Assembly (NCBI RefSeq): GCF_002101815.1 | Contig: NZ_LQPM01000050.1 | Coordinates: 1 to 52,216, forward strand | From: Mycobacterium paraense | GTDB lineage: Bacteria > Actinomycetota > Actinomycetes > Mycobacteriales > Mycobacteriaceae | Direction of reading: 5' to 3' | DNA length: 52,216 nucleotides | In this document: piece after piece, positions 1 to 7,566 of the stretch | How positions within the stretch are numbered: position 1 is the stretch's first letter | Layout: each line of letters begins with the position of its first letter | Made by a program: the position numbers and the translations under genes | Notes under the pieces: generated by a model | Told to the model about the DNA's origin: nothing | Database searches by the model: none | The model's input: the letters and a program-made list of their open reading frames with translations, nothing else

Positions 1-30
1 GGGGTCGGGGTCGACGGGGTGGTCATCGGC

Positions 31-1089
31 TCAGGCGGACCGGTTCGTGGCCATCCTGGCCAGCTCGGCCAGCGCCGCCTTGGCGGCCGCGTTGACGGGC
101 GCGGCCTCGAGCGTCGCCAGCGCCCGTTCGGTCAGCGTGGCGATGCGCTGCTCGGCGGCGGCCAGCGCGCCCACCGATTCGATCGCCTCGCGCAGTTCGC
201 CCACCTGGGCGTCGGTCAACCGGGCGCCGATCGAGGTGCGTAACAGGTTGGCCGCCAAGGGATCTGACTCGCCCGCCAGCTGCACCGCCTCGGCCAGCAA
301 CACGGTTCGCTTGCCGGACCTCAGGTCGTCACCGGACGGCTTGCCGGTGACCTCCGGGTCCCCGAACACGCCCAGCACGTCGTCGCGCAGCTGGAACGCC
401 ACGCCAAGGTCCGTGCCGAACTCCAAGAAGGCGGCCTGCACCTCGGGTCGGTCCGCGGCGGCGGCCGCGCCGAGCTGCAGCGGCCGTGCCACCGTGTAGC
501 AGGCGGTCTTGTAGGTGTCGACGTTCATCGCCGACGCGATCGACTCGGCGGCGCTGGCCTCGGCGACGATGTCGAGGTATTGCCCGCCCAGCACCTCGGT
601 GCGGATGTCGGCCCACACCCGTCGCACGCGCCGCCGGGCGTCGGGCGCCAACTCGATGCCCGAAACGATGTCGTCGGCCCAGGCCAGCGCCAGGTCGCCG
701 AGCAGGATGGCCGCCGACGCCCCGAACCGCTCGGCCGAGCCACGCCAGCCCCGGTCGCGGTGCAGCGCCGCGAAGCGGACGTGGGTCGTCGGCCTGCCGC
801 GCCGGGTGGACGAGTCGTCGATCACGTCGTCGTGCAACAGCGCGCAGGCGTGCAGCAGCTCCAGCGAGGAAAACAGCAGCAGCGCTTCGGAATCGGGCTC
901 CCCGCTCGCGACGGCCCGCCAACCCCAGTAGGCAAAGGCGGGGCGCAGCCGCTTGCCGCCGCCCAGCACGAAATCTTCCAGCGCCGCGATCAGGGCGTCG
1001 AAGTCGGCGCCTTCAGAGCTGATGTAGGCGCTCTGGGCGCGCCGGTCGTGCAGGTACCGCCGAAGCTGCTCGGTGATGGCGCCGGTCAA
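31..1089 (-). CDS. idsA2: Polyprenyl (geranylgeranyl-type) diphosphate synthase IdsA2
   Basis: This is a trans-type isoprenyl diphosphate synthase that condenses isopentenyl diphosphate with allylic diphosphates. The protein has 352 residues. It shows the family motif GGGKRLRP near the N-terminus, the first Asp-rich motif as DDVIDDSSTRRG, and a second Asp-rich region around QLRDDVLGVFGD, which bind diphosphate through magnesium. The reading frame stays open far upstream, but that stretch lies antisense to metF and has no homology. The only usable start near the family N-terminus (TGAITEQLRRYL) is TTG at 1089, which gives the same length I recall for Rv2173. It is divergent from the metF-like gene. 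Product chain length cannot be read from sequence alone. Confidence 0.9.
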   Translation of the reverse strand: MTGAITEQLRRYLHDRRAQSAYISSEGADFDALIAALEDFVLGGGKRLRPAFAYWGWRAVASGEPDSEALLLFSSLELLHACALLHDDVIDDSSTRRGRPTTHVRFAALHRDRGWRGSAERFGASAAILLGDLALAWADDIVSGIELAPDARRRVRRVWADIRTEVLGGQYLDIVAEASAAESIASAMNVDTYKTACYTVARPLQLGAAAAADRPEVQAAFLEFGTDLGVAFQLRDDVLGVFGDPEVTGKPSGDDLRSGKRTVLLAEAVQLAGESDPLAANLLRTSIGARLTDAQVGELREAIESVGALAAAEQRIATLTERALATLEAAPVNAAAKAALAELARMATNRSA

Positions 1090-1291
1090 CTCGGCGGTTG
1101 CCGCCGCGGGTGCGGCTTTTGGGCTCAGCGCGGCGCCCCTTTCTGCTCGGCATGTCTCTAGGGCCGACAGTTTATGTGGCTTGCGCGCCCCCAGTTGCTT
1201 CGACTGCCTCACTATCCCGCCCCTATGCTGGCGAGGGTGTCCGGGCGCTGCGGCGCGCAGCGCGGCCCGGCCCGGCAAGGAGAGGAGCCGC

Positions 1292-2176
1292 GTGAGCCTC
1301 AACACCATCGCGCTCGAGTTGGTGCCCCCCAACGTCGAAGACGGCAAGGAGCGGGCGCTCGAGGACGCGACGAAAGTGGTGCGGTACTCGGCCGAATTCG
1401 GCCTCGAGGGCCGGATCCGGCACGTGATGATCCCGGGCATGATCGCCGAGGACGACGACCGTCCCGTCCCGATGAAGGCGAAGCTGGACGTGCTGGACTT
1501 CTGGTCGATCATCAAGCCGGAACTGCCCGGGTTCCACGGGCTGTGCACGCAGGTCACCGCGTTCATGGATGAGGCGTCGCTGCGCCAGCGGCTCACCGAC
1601 CTGTGCGACGCCGGCATGGAAGGCGTCGTCTTCGTCGGTGTGCCGCGCACGATGAACGACGGTGAGGGCTCCGGCGTGGCGCCGACCGACGCCTTGTCGA
1701 TCTATCGCGAGCTGGTGAGCAACCGCGGCGTGATCGTGATCCCCACCCGCGAGGGCGAACAGGGCCGGCTGAACTTCAAATGCAACCAGGGCGCGACGTA
1801 CGGGATGACGCAGCTGCTGTATTCCGACGCGATCGTGGGCTTTTTGACCGACTTCGCCAAGAACACCGACCACCGCCCCGAGATCCTGCTGTCGTTCGGC
1901 TTCGTGCCGAAGGTCGAGAGCCGCGTCGGCCTGATCAACTGGCTGATCCAGGACCCGGGCAACGCCGCGGTGGCCGGCGAGCAGGAGTTCGTCAAGAGGC
2001 TGGCGGCCAGCGAACCGGACAAGAAGCGCCAGCTCATGGTCGACCTGTACAAACGGGTGATCGACGGCGTCGCCGAGCTCGGCTTCCCGTTGAGCATCCA
2101 TTTCGAGGCGACCTACGGGGTTTCCGCGCCCGCGTTCCAGACGTTCGCGGAGATGCTGGCCTACTGGTCGCCCTAG
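1292..2176 (+). CDS. Methylenetetrahydrofolate reductase-like protein (MetF family, Rv2172c type)
   Basis: This 294-residue TIM-barrel-type protein is related to 5,10-methylenetetrahydrofolate reductases, which make 5-methyl-THF for methionine synthase (metH is also in this window). The start is GTG 1292, preceded by a strong ribosome binding site (AAGGAGAGG, 1278-1286). The N-terminus carries SLNTIALELVPPN, like the ELVPP start of the family. The M. tuberculosis homologue Rv2172c is, as I recall, assigned as a non-canonical MTHFR. A candidate -10 (TATGCT, 1224-1229) and a GC-rich hairpin (1245-1263) lie in the leader. The gene is convergent with lppM. The family is clear; the exact redox cofactor is not visible from sequence. 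Confidence 0.82.
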   Translation: MSLNTIALELVPPNVEDGKERALEDATKVVRYSAEFGLEGRIRHVMIPGMIAEDDDRPVPMKAKLDVLDFWSIIKPELPGFHGLCTQVTAFMDEASLRQRLTDLCDAGMEGVVFVGVPRTMNDGEGSGVAPTDALSIYRELVSNRGVIVIPTREGEQGRLNFKCNQGATYGMTQLLYSDAIVGFLTDFAKNTDHRPEILLSFGFVPKVESRVGLINWLIQDPGNAAVAGEQEFVKRLAASEPDKKRQLMVDLYKRVIDGVAELGFPLSIHFEATYGVSAPAFQTFAEMLAYWSP

Positions 2177-2201
2177 CTGGGGGCCGGTCGCCCTAGCTGG
2201 G
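2166..2201. repeat. 16-bp direct repeat carrying both convergent stop codons
   Basis: The 16-mer GGTCGCCCTAGCTGGG occurs twice, at 2166-2181 and 2186-2201, with a 20-bp period. The CTAG core of copy 1 supplies the TAG of the metF-like gene on the plus strand. The CTAG core of copy 2 supplies the TAG of lppM on the minus strand. This looks like a local duplication of a formerly shared, overlapping stop. Confidence 0.85.
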
Positions 2202-2912
2202 CGGATGGTCGCGCGGCGCGGTGAACCGCGGCGAGCGGTCGCGGCTCATCCAGGCCAGCAGCGCCACCACGCCGGCCGCGGCGAAGGACGCGATGCCCAG
2301 CCACACGCCCGCGCCGGTGAAGTTGCGGGTGTTGGGGTCGGTGTAGCGGGCGTTGGCCGTCATGGCCGTCACCACGCCCGGCTTGAGCTTCCACGACACC
2401 ACGTCCGGCTCGACGCGGTCGCCGTTGGTGGAGGTCACCACGCCGGGGAAGGCGACGGTCAGCTCGACGTCGGCTTCGTTGTCGGTCACCGACGTCAGGT
2501 CCGCGCGGCCCTCCAGGATCACCAGGTTGCCGTTGCGGCGCAGCGACAGGTTCACGCCCTGGGCGTCGGAGTTCATGTTCGCCAGCTGCGGCAACTCGGC
2601 GAAGGTCAGGTCGGAGAACACCGCCTGCGAGCCCACGTAGCCGTCGCTGTCGTAGTTCGACACCGCCACCTTCTGGCCGAACGGCAGGTTGTTGGTGTCC
2701 AGCTGGGGACCGGTGTCCTTGGGGGTCTTCGGCTTGGCCGCCGCGATGACCTCGCCGGACACCAGATCGTCGGGCGAGATGGTGAGCGAGGCCCGGACCC
2801 GCAGGCAGCCGCTCGCCAGGGGCACGATGAGCAGCAGCATCGCGATGGCCAGCAGGCGGCGCCGCCGGGGCGTGAACCCGCGGGCTCGAAGCGGGGGAGG
2901 GCTGGCGTGCAC
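2193..2912 (-). CDS. lppM: Lipoprotein LppM
   Basis: This is a secreted, lipid-anchored envelope protein of 239 residues from GTG 2912. It has an Arg-rich n-region, a hydrophobic core and a lipobox LASGC with the lipidated cysteine at residue 36. A conserved exported domain follows (SLTISPDDLVSG, QLANMNSDAQG and FPGVVTSTNGDRVE stretches). The C-terminal segment WLGIASFAAAGVVALLAW is hydrophobic and followed by basic residues, so it is probably a second membrane anchor. The M. tuberculosis homologue Rv2171 has been connected with phagocytosis and phagosome handling. It lies 23 bp downstream of the GNAT gene on the same strand and is probably co-transcribed with it. Confidence 0.9.
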   Translation of the reverse strand: MHASPPPLRARGFTPRRRRLLAIAMLLLIVPLASGCLRVRASLTISPDDLVSGEVIAAAKPKTPKDTGPQLDTNNLPFGQKVAVSNYDSDGYVGSQAVFSDLTFAELPQLANMNSDAQGVNLSLRRNGNLVILEGRADLTSVTDNEADVELTVAFPGVVTSTNGDRVEPDVVSWKLKPGVVTAMTANARYTDPNTRNFTGAGVWLGIASFAAAGVVALLAWMSRDRSPRFTAPRDHPPS

Positions 2913-2935
2913 GAGGTCATCGTGCCAGATCCGCG

Positions 2936-3547
2936 TCACTGCAGCGGCAGCGCGCGCCCGAGGATCGCGAACGCGCGCGGGTCCCCCGCGAAGTGGTAGC
3001 CGCGGATGATGTCGGTGAAGCCCAGTCGCCGGTACAGCCGCCACGCCCGGTTGGGTTCGCCGTTGGTCTCCGGGGTGGACAGCAGCACGTTCTTCTCCTG
3101 GCGGGCGGCCAGCAACCGGCGGGCCAGCGCCTCGCCGATCCCGCGGCCCTGCGCCTGCGGGTGAATGTGCAGCTCGGTCAACTCGAAGTAGCTGTCCATC
3201 AGGCGGGAAATCTCGGCCGGCGGCGCGCCGCCGCGTTGCAAACCCAAGACCACCTGCTGCTGCCACCACTGCCCGGGCGCCCCGGGATAGCCGTAGGCAA
3301 CGCCCAGCAGCGGGGCGTTGCTCAGGTCGGCGGCCGGCGGGGGTGGCCCGCCGGGTGCCTCGGGTGCCTCGGCTTCCACGGCGGCGACGCCCTGCCACCC
3401 GCGTCGCCGGATGTGCTCGAGCCACATGGCGGCGCGCTGGTTCTCGGTGCCCCGCGGGTAACGCATCGCTTCGACGTAGACCCTGAGGGCGTCACTGAGA
3501 CGGCGCTCCATATCGTTCGGCGGCAAATCGATGAGGAATATCGCCAA
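2936..3547 (-). CDS. GNAT-family N-acetyltransferase (Rv2170 type)
   Basis: This acetyl-CoA-dependent acetyltransferase has 203 residues. The C-terminal half contains the GNAT core: ELTELHIHPQAQGRGIGEALARRLL is motif A with the Q/RxxGxG acetyl-CoA loop (QGRGIG), and NRAWRLYRRLGF is the usual motif B. The start is taken as TTG 3547 because GAGGAGGG lies 9 bases upstream; an internal ATG (3511) is a shorter alternative. I recall the M. tuberculosis homologue Rv2170 being reported to acetylate isocitrate dehydrogenase; the substrate here is inferred only by homology. It is the first gene of a two-gene unit with lppM. Confidence 0.85.
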   Translation of the reverse strand: MAIFLIDLPPNDMERRLSDALRVYVEAMRYPRGTENQRAAMWLEHIRRRGWQGVAAVEAEAPEAPGGPPPPAADLSNAPLLGVAYGYPGAPGQWWQQQVVLGLQRGGAPPAEISRLMDSYFELTELHIHPQAQGRGIGEALARRLLAARQEKNVLLSTPETNGEPNRAWRLYRRLGFTDIIRGYHFAGDPRAFAILGRALPLQ

Positions 3548-3873
3548 CTCGCGGTGCCCTCCTCATCCGGTCGCTTCAGGTAGTGGTCCGGCCCCCTGCC
3601 GCTGTCGCCATTATCCGACGCGGTCGCACTCCGCGCGCCGAGCGGTCGCGGCAGCGGCCCCGAGGGGCCCGCGGACCCGCCGCTGCGGCAAGCGGGTTGG
3701 CGCCCACCGTCGTTGTGGGCCACGCCGGTGCCGCGGCGCGGCCGGGATAGAATCGCTGCCGAACCGGTGGTACAGCACAGATTGACCTCGTATCATTTGT
3801 GTTAGTTGCCTTTACAACGGGCATCCGCGTGCTATCGATAGTTACGTGCCAGACTGTCGGCAAGGAGGGACGA
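3548..3873. other. Intergenic promoter region between divergent genes
   Basis: No gene was seen in this 326-bp divergent spacer. The left part is GC-rich and holds the ribosome binding site of the GNAT gene. The right part (about 3774-3850) is clearly AT-richer and should contain the promoter of the DUF3040 gene. TATCAT (3791-3796) fits the mycobacterial TANNNT -10, TTGACC lies at 3782-3787 but at unsuitable spacing, and CTATCGATAG (3832-3841) is a perfect 10-bp palindrome. AAGGAGG at 3862-3868 is the downstream ribosome binding site. Confidence 0.5.
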
Positions 3874-4275
3874 ATGCCACTCTCCGATCATGAACAGCGG
3901 ATGCTCGATCAGATCGAGAGCGCACTCTACGCGGAGGACCCCAAGTTCGCGTCGAGCGTCCGTGGCGGAGGGTTCCGCGCGCCGACCGCGCGGCGGCGCC
4001 TGCAGGGCGCGGCATTGTTCGTCATCGGCCTGGCGATGCTGGTTTCCGGGGTGGCGTTCAAAGCCACGATGATCGGAAGTTTCCCGATCCTGAGCGTTTT
4101 CGGGTTCATCGTGATGTTCGGCGGCGTGGTCTACGCGATCACCGGTCCGCGGCTGGCCGGCAGGCCGGACCGCTCCGGATCGGCGCCCGGGTCGGCGCGT
4201 CAGCGTCGCAACAAGGGCGGCGGCTCGTTCACCAGCCGCATGGAGGACCGGTTCCGCCGGCGCTTCGACGAGTAG
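3874..4275 (+). CDS. DUF3040 small membrane protein (Rv2169c type)
   Basis: This 133-residue membrane protein begins MPLSDHEQRMLDQIESALYAEDPKFASS, the typical DUF3040 N-terminus found beside mycobacterial and actinobacterial dcw clusters. Two hydrophobic segments in the middle (GAALFVIGLAMLVSGVAF and FPILSVFGFIVMFGGVVYAI) form a hairpin in the membrane. The C-terminus is basic (SRMEDRFRRRFDE). ATG 3874 was chosen over upstream in-frame codons because AAGGAGG lies 5 bases before it. It is transcribed alone and closed by the terminator at 4294-4322. Its biochemical function is unknown. Confidence 0.9.
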   Translation: MPLSDHEQRMLDQIESALYAEDPKFASSVRGGGFRAPTARRRLQGAALFVIGLAMLVSGVAFKATMIGSFPILSVFGFIVMFGGVVYAITGPRLAGRPDRSGSAPGSARQRRNKGGGSFTSRMEDRFRRRFDE

Positions 4276-4293
4276 CGATCCGCACACGACACC

Positions 4294-4322
4294 GGGGTAG
4301 CCGTCGCGGCTGCCCCGTTTTT
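4294..4322 (+). terminator. Intrinsic terminator after the DUF3040 gene
   Basis: A 10-bp stem (GGGGTAGCCG 4294-4303 with CGGCTGCCCC 4307-4316, one G-U pair, TCG loop) is followed by a run of five T (4318-4322). This is a well-formed rho-independent terminator, uncommon in mycobacteria. It isolates the DUF3040 gene from the dcw cluster. Confidence 0.8.
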
Positions 4323-4493
4323 CGTTTCCGAGACTGTGGTGAGCGCGCGGATTCGCGTCGTTTCCGCGATCTGGGCGCAGTTTCGGCGTGCCATGGTTGC
4401 ACGCTCGGGTTGCGGCCGGGCTGAGCGCACGGTCGCCGAGTCCCGGCTGATTCCCAATCGATCCCTAATCGAGTCGTGAGTGGGTGGACGACG

Positions 4494-4530
4494 CCCCACC
4501 GGGCCCCACGACAAGCCCCACCGCGCCCCA
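4494..4530 (-). promoter_or_regulatory. Distal array of four MraZ-box-like repeats
   Basis: CCCCA occurs at 4494, 4504, 4516 and 4526, so the minus strand reads TGGGG four times at spacings of 10, 12 and 10 bp. Known MraZ boxes are TGGGN pentamers repeated every 10 bp. The array is oppositely oriented to the promoter-proximal array at 4671-4705 and about 140 bp upstream of it. MraZ binding here is inferred. The remaining 4323-4660 spacer holds no gene that I can support. Confidence 0.5.
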
Positions 4531-4661
4531 CTCGGCCGTTTCACGCCTCTGACGTGTGGTTTTCGCCCATCGGCGCCGGGCAATGGCCTGCCCGCACCGG
4601 CCATCGGGTGGCCGGATCGCGACCGGTGGTGGCGGATAACCGCGAAAAGTCCGCGACGACA

Positions 4662-4705
4662 CCCCAACAATGGGGCAAAGTGGGGGACTGTGGGGTATGG
4701 TGGCT
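4662..4705 (+). promoter_or_regulatory. MraZ operator and dcw promoter
   Basis: TGGGG is repeated exactly every 10 bp at 4671, 4681 and 4691, with a degenerate fourth unit (TGGCT) at 4701. An inverted CCCCA at 4662-4666 pairs with the first unit. This matches the established MraZ operator (TGGGN-N5 direct repeats) upstream of mraZ in other bacteria. A -10 candidate TATGGT (4696-4701) lies inside the array, so MraZ binding would block RNA polymerase: negative autoregulation of mraZ and the dcw operon. Confidence 0.7.
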
Positions 4706-4740
4706 GAAGTGTTTGGGTGACCGGTGTGGGAGGTGAGCTG

Positions 4741-5172
4741 GTGTTTCTCGGCACCTACACGCCCAAACTCGACGACAAGGGGCGGCTGACGTTGCCCGCC
4801 AAGTTCCGCGACTCGTTGGCAGGGGGGTTGATGGTCACCAAGAGCCAAGACCACAGCCTCGCCGTCTACCCGCGGGCCGAATTCGAGCAGCTGGCGCGGC
4901 GGGCGAGCAAGACGTCGCGCAGCAACCCCGAGGCGCGAGCGTTCCTGCGCAACCTCGCCGCCGGCACCGACGAGCAGCATCCCGACGCGCAGGGGCGGAT
5001 CACGTTGTCCGCCGACCACCGGCGGTACGCGAACCTGTCCAAGGACTGCGTGGTGATCGGAGCGGTCGATTACCTCGAGATCTGGGATGCGCAAGCCTGG
5101 CACGACTACCAGCAGACCCACGAAGAGAACTTCTCCGCGGCCAGCGATGAAGCACTCGGCGACATTATCTGA
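4741..5172 (+). CDS. mraZ: Transcriptional regulator MraZ
   Basis: This 143-residue DNA-binding regulator of the dcw cluster is built from two AbrB/SpoVT-like half-domains: TPKLDDKGRLTLPAKFR near the N-terminus and DAQGRITLSADHRRYANL in the C-terminal half. These contain the conserved DxKGR and DxQGR motifs. GTG 4741 gives the canonical MFLGTYTPKLD start and has a GGGAGGTGAG ribosome binding site just upstream. MraZ oligomers bind tandem TGGGN boxes, which are present immediately upstream. It is the first gene of the long dcw transcription unit. Confidence 0.96.
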   Translation: MFLGTYTPKLDDKGRLTLPAKFRDSLAGGLMVTKSQDHSLAVYPRAEFEQLARRASKTSRSNPEARAFLRNLAAGTDEQHPDAQGRITLSADHRRYANLSKDCVVIGAVDYLEIWDAQAWHDYQQTHEENFSAASDEALGDII

Positions 5173-5260
5173 GGCGCGTGCCCGTGCATCGTGGCCTCTG
5201 CCCGAACCGACCCTGGCGTACTTCCCCAACGCCAGGTTCGCGCCTTCGGACAGGGACCCG

Positions 5261-5336
5261 GGTGCAAGGGCGGCCCTTCGGGCCGACAGAGGTGCGAGGG
5301 CGGCCCTTCGGGCCGACAGAGGCGCGAGGGCGGCCC
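5261..5336 (+). repeat. 30-bp tandem repeat with hairpins between mraZ and rsmH
   Basis: Two full 30-bp units (5261-5290 and 5291-5320) differ at one base, and a third partial unit follows (5321-5336). Each full unit contains a perfect hairpin, CGGCCC-TTC-GGGCCG (5271-5285 and 5301-5315). In the rsmH frame the units read ARAALRADRG repeated, because 30 is a multiple of three. The repeat lies just before the preferred rsmH start. Confidence 0.9.
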
Positions 5337-5359
5337 GCCAGGTCCGGGGAGGCGTTGCG

Positions 5360-6382
5360 GTGGCAGATGTTTCGGACGATTTCGGCCACGTGCCGGTCCT
5401 GCTGCAGCGCTGCGTCGAGCTGCTTACCCCCGCCCTGACGCGCCACCACCCGGACGGCTCGGGGGCGATCCTCGTCGACGCCACCCTGGGCGCGGGTGGG
5501 CACGCGGAGCGCTTCCTCACCGACTTGCCCGGCCTGCGGCTCATCGGACTCGACCGCGACCCCAGTGCCCTGGACATCGCCCGGCAGCGGCTGGCCCCGT
5601 TCGGCGACCGGGTCACGCTGGTGCACACCCGGTATGACGGCCTGCCCGGGGCCCTGACCGAATCCGGCTATGCCGCAGCCGAATCGGTCGACGGCGTCCT
5701 CTTCGACCTCGGCGTCTCGTCCATGCAGCTCGACCGCGCCGAGCGCGGCTTCGCGTACGCCCAGGACGCGCCGCTGGACATGCGGATGGACCCGTCGTCG
5801 CCGCTGAGCGCGGCCGACATCGTCAACACCTACGACGAGGCGGCGCTGGCCGACATTCTGCACCGCTACGGCGAGGAGCGCTTCGCGCGCCGGATCGCCG
5901 CGCAGATCGTCCGCCAGCGCGCCCGCACGCCGTTCACCTCGACCGCCGAGCTGGTAGCCCTGCTCTACCAAGCGATTCCGGCGCCCGCCCGCCGCACCGG
6001 CGGGCATCCGGCCAAGCGCACCTTCCAGGCGCTGCGGATCGCCGTGAACGACGAGCTGACCTCGCTGCGCGACGCCCTGCCCGCCGCCATGGACGCGCTG
6101 CGGGAGGGCGGACGCATCGCGGTGCTGGCCTACCAATCGCTGGAAGACCGGATCGTCAAACGCGTGTTCGCGGACGCGGTCGCCTCGCGGACGCCGGTGG
6201 ACCTTCCGTTCGAACTTCCCGGCCACGAGCCGCAATTCCGGTCGTTGACGCGCGGCGCCGAACGCGCGGACGCGGCCGAGATCGAACGCAACCCGCGCAG
6301 CGCCGCCGTGCGATTACGGGCCTTGCAACGGCTGGAGCAGCGGGTGCAGTCACAGCAGGCGAGTGGGAAAGGCGACTCATGA
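5360..6382 (+). CDS. rsmH: 16S rRNA (cytosine(1402)-N4)-methyltransferase RsmH (MraW)
   Basis: This SAM-dependent enzyme N4-methylates C1402 in the 16S rRNA decoding centre. GTG 5360 has a GGGGAGG site 7 bases upstream and gives a 340-residue protein whose first motif, HVPVLLQRC, matches the normal RsmH start. The SAM-binding region reads DATLGAGGHAERFL, followed by GLDRDPSALD, GVLFDLGVSSMQLD and the RAERGFAY signature. The frame is open upstream. An ATG at 5147, inside mraZ, would add 71 residues including a PLPEPTLAYFPNARF stretch that resembles the longer annotated M. tuberculosis protein, so the long form cannot be excluded. The stop overlaps the next start (ATGA). Confidence 0.93.
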   Translation: MADVSDDFGHVPVLLQRCVELLTPALTRHHPDGSGAILVDATLGAGGHAERFLTDLPGLRLIGLDRDPSALDIARQRLAPFGDRVTLVHTRYDGLPGALTESGYAAAESVDGVLFDLGVSSMQLDRAERGFAYAQDAPLDMRMDPSSPLSAADIVNTYDEAALADILHRYGEERFARRIAAQIVRQRARTPFTSTAELVALLYQAIPAPARRTGGHPAKRTFQALRIAVNDELTSLRDALPAAMDALREGGRIAVLAYQSLEDRIVKRVFADAVASRTPVDLPFELPGHEPQFRSLTRGAERADAAEIERNPRSAAVRLRALQRLEQRVQSQQASGKGDS

Positions 6383-7566
6383 AGGTAAAGCGCGAGGCGC
6401 CGAAGCGCCGTGGCGGCGGTGACCGCCGCGGCGGACGCGACGGTTCGGCCCGCAAGGGCAGGCGCGCCACCGCCGACTCGGTGTCGCCGCGGCGCACCCG
6501 GCCGGCCTCGGCGAACACCCGCGAGGCCGGCGCGCACAAGTCGGGGCCGCAAACCAGCCCGATCGCCCGGCCGGCGGAGCGGTCGGGCCGCCCCAAGAGC
6601 ACCAGCCAGGCCAAGGCCCGGGCCAAGGCGCGGAAGGCCAAGGCGCCCAAGGTCGTCCGGCCTCGGCTGTCGGAGCGGCTGGCCTATCGGCTGTCGTCGA
6701 TCGACCTGCGGCCGCGCACGCTGGCCGCCAAGGTCCCGTTTGTCGTCTTGATCATCGGCGCGCTCGGCCTGGGCCTGGGCCTGACGCTGTGGTTGTCCAC
6801 CGCGTCCGCCGAGCGTTCCTACCAGCTGAGCCACGCCCGCGAGAAGAACCGGATGCTGCAAGAGCAGAAGGAGGCGCTGGAACGCGATGTGCGCCAGGCG
6901 GAATCGGCGCCGGCGCTGGCCGAGGCGGCCCGCAAGCAGGGCATGATCCCGACCAGGGACACCGCGCACCTGGTCCAAGACCCCTCGGGTAACTGGGTGG
7001 TGGTGGGCACCCCGAAGCCGGCCGACGGGGTCCCGCCGCCCCCGCTGAACACCAAGCTCTCCGACGCGCCACCGCCGCCCCCGCCACCGCCGGCGCTCCC
7101 TCCGGAGGTCCCGATCCGGGTGCAGCCCGCGCCCGGGGGCCCGCCCGTGCCGGGCAGGCAGGGTCCGGAGGCGCTGCTGCGCGCCCCGGACGGATCCTCG
7201 ACGGTGGGCGGCCAACACCTGCCCGCACTGCCGACCGCGCCGCTGCCGGGGATGCCCGGCGGCCCGGCCACCGGGCAGTTCCAGGGCGTCGTGCCGCTGC
7301 CGGGGTTGCCCGGCCCGGCGGCGCCGGCGACCGCTCCCGGACCCGCCGAGGTGCCGATCCCGTTGGGCGGCTTGCCCGTTGCACCCGCCCCGGCGCCCGC
7401 GCAGCTACCCGCGGAGGTGCCGGTCCCGGTGCGGCCGGGGATCGCACCGGCCGCACCCCAGGTGGTGGCCCCGATCGTCCCCGGCGTCCCGGCGCAGCCC
7501 GGTGTGCCCGCCAACGGCGGACAGTTCGGCCCCCTGACCGCCGCGACGCCGGGCGCCGCGCGGTGA
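6379..7566 (+). CDS. FtsL-like proline-rich division membrane protein (Rv2164c type)
   Basis: This 395-residue single-pass protein sits where ftsL lies in other dcw clusters, between rsmH and pbpB. A long basic cytoplasmic region (residues 1-117, rich in Arg, Lys and Ala) precedes one membrane helix (about 119-141, VPFVVLIIGALGLGLGLTLW). A short coiled-coil-like segment follows (REKNRMLQEQKEALERDVRQAES) and ends in RKQGMIPTRDTAHLVQ, typical of FtsL/DivIC folds. The C-terminal third is low-complexity Pro/Gly/Ala. In M. smegmatis the homologue is regarded as FtsL, which bridges FtsQ and FtsI/PbpB. The start overlaps the rsmH stop by 4 bp and the end overlaps pbpB by 4 bp. Confidence 0.85.
   Translation: MKVKREAPKRRGGGDRRGGRDGSARKGRRATADSVSPRRTRPASANTREAGAHKSGPQTSPIARPAERSGRPKSTSQAKARAKARKAKAPKVVRPRLSERLAYRLSSIDLRPRTLAAKVPFVVLIIGALGLGLGLTLWLSTASAERSYQLSHAREKNRMLQEQKEALERDVRQAESAPALAEAARKQGMIPTRDTAHLVQDPSGNWVVVGTPKPADGVPPPPLNTKLSDAPPPPPPPPALPPEVPIRVQPAPGGPPVPGRQGPEALLRAPDGSSTVGGQHLPALPTAPLPGMPGGPATGQFQGVVPLPGLPGPAAPATAPGPAEVPIPLGGLPVAPAPAPAQLPAEVPVPVRPGIAPAAPQVVAPIVPGVPAQPGVPANGGQFGPLTAATPGAAR

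Noticed and set aside
1090..1650. N-terminal extension of IdsA2 to 539 residues on the minus strand
   Set aside because: It runs antisense through the metF-like gene, has no family homology, and the domain begins at TTG 1089.
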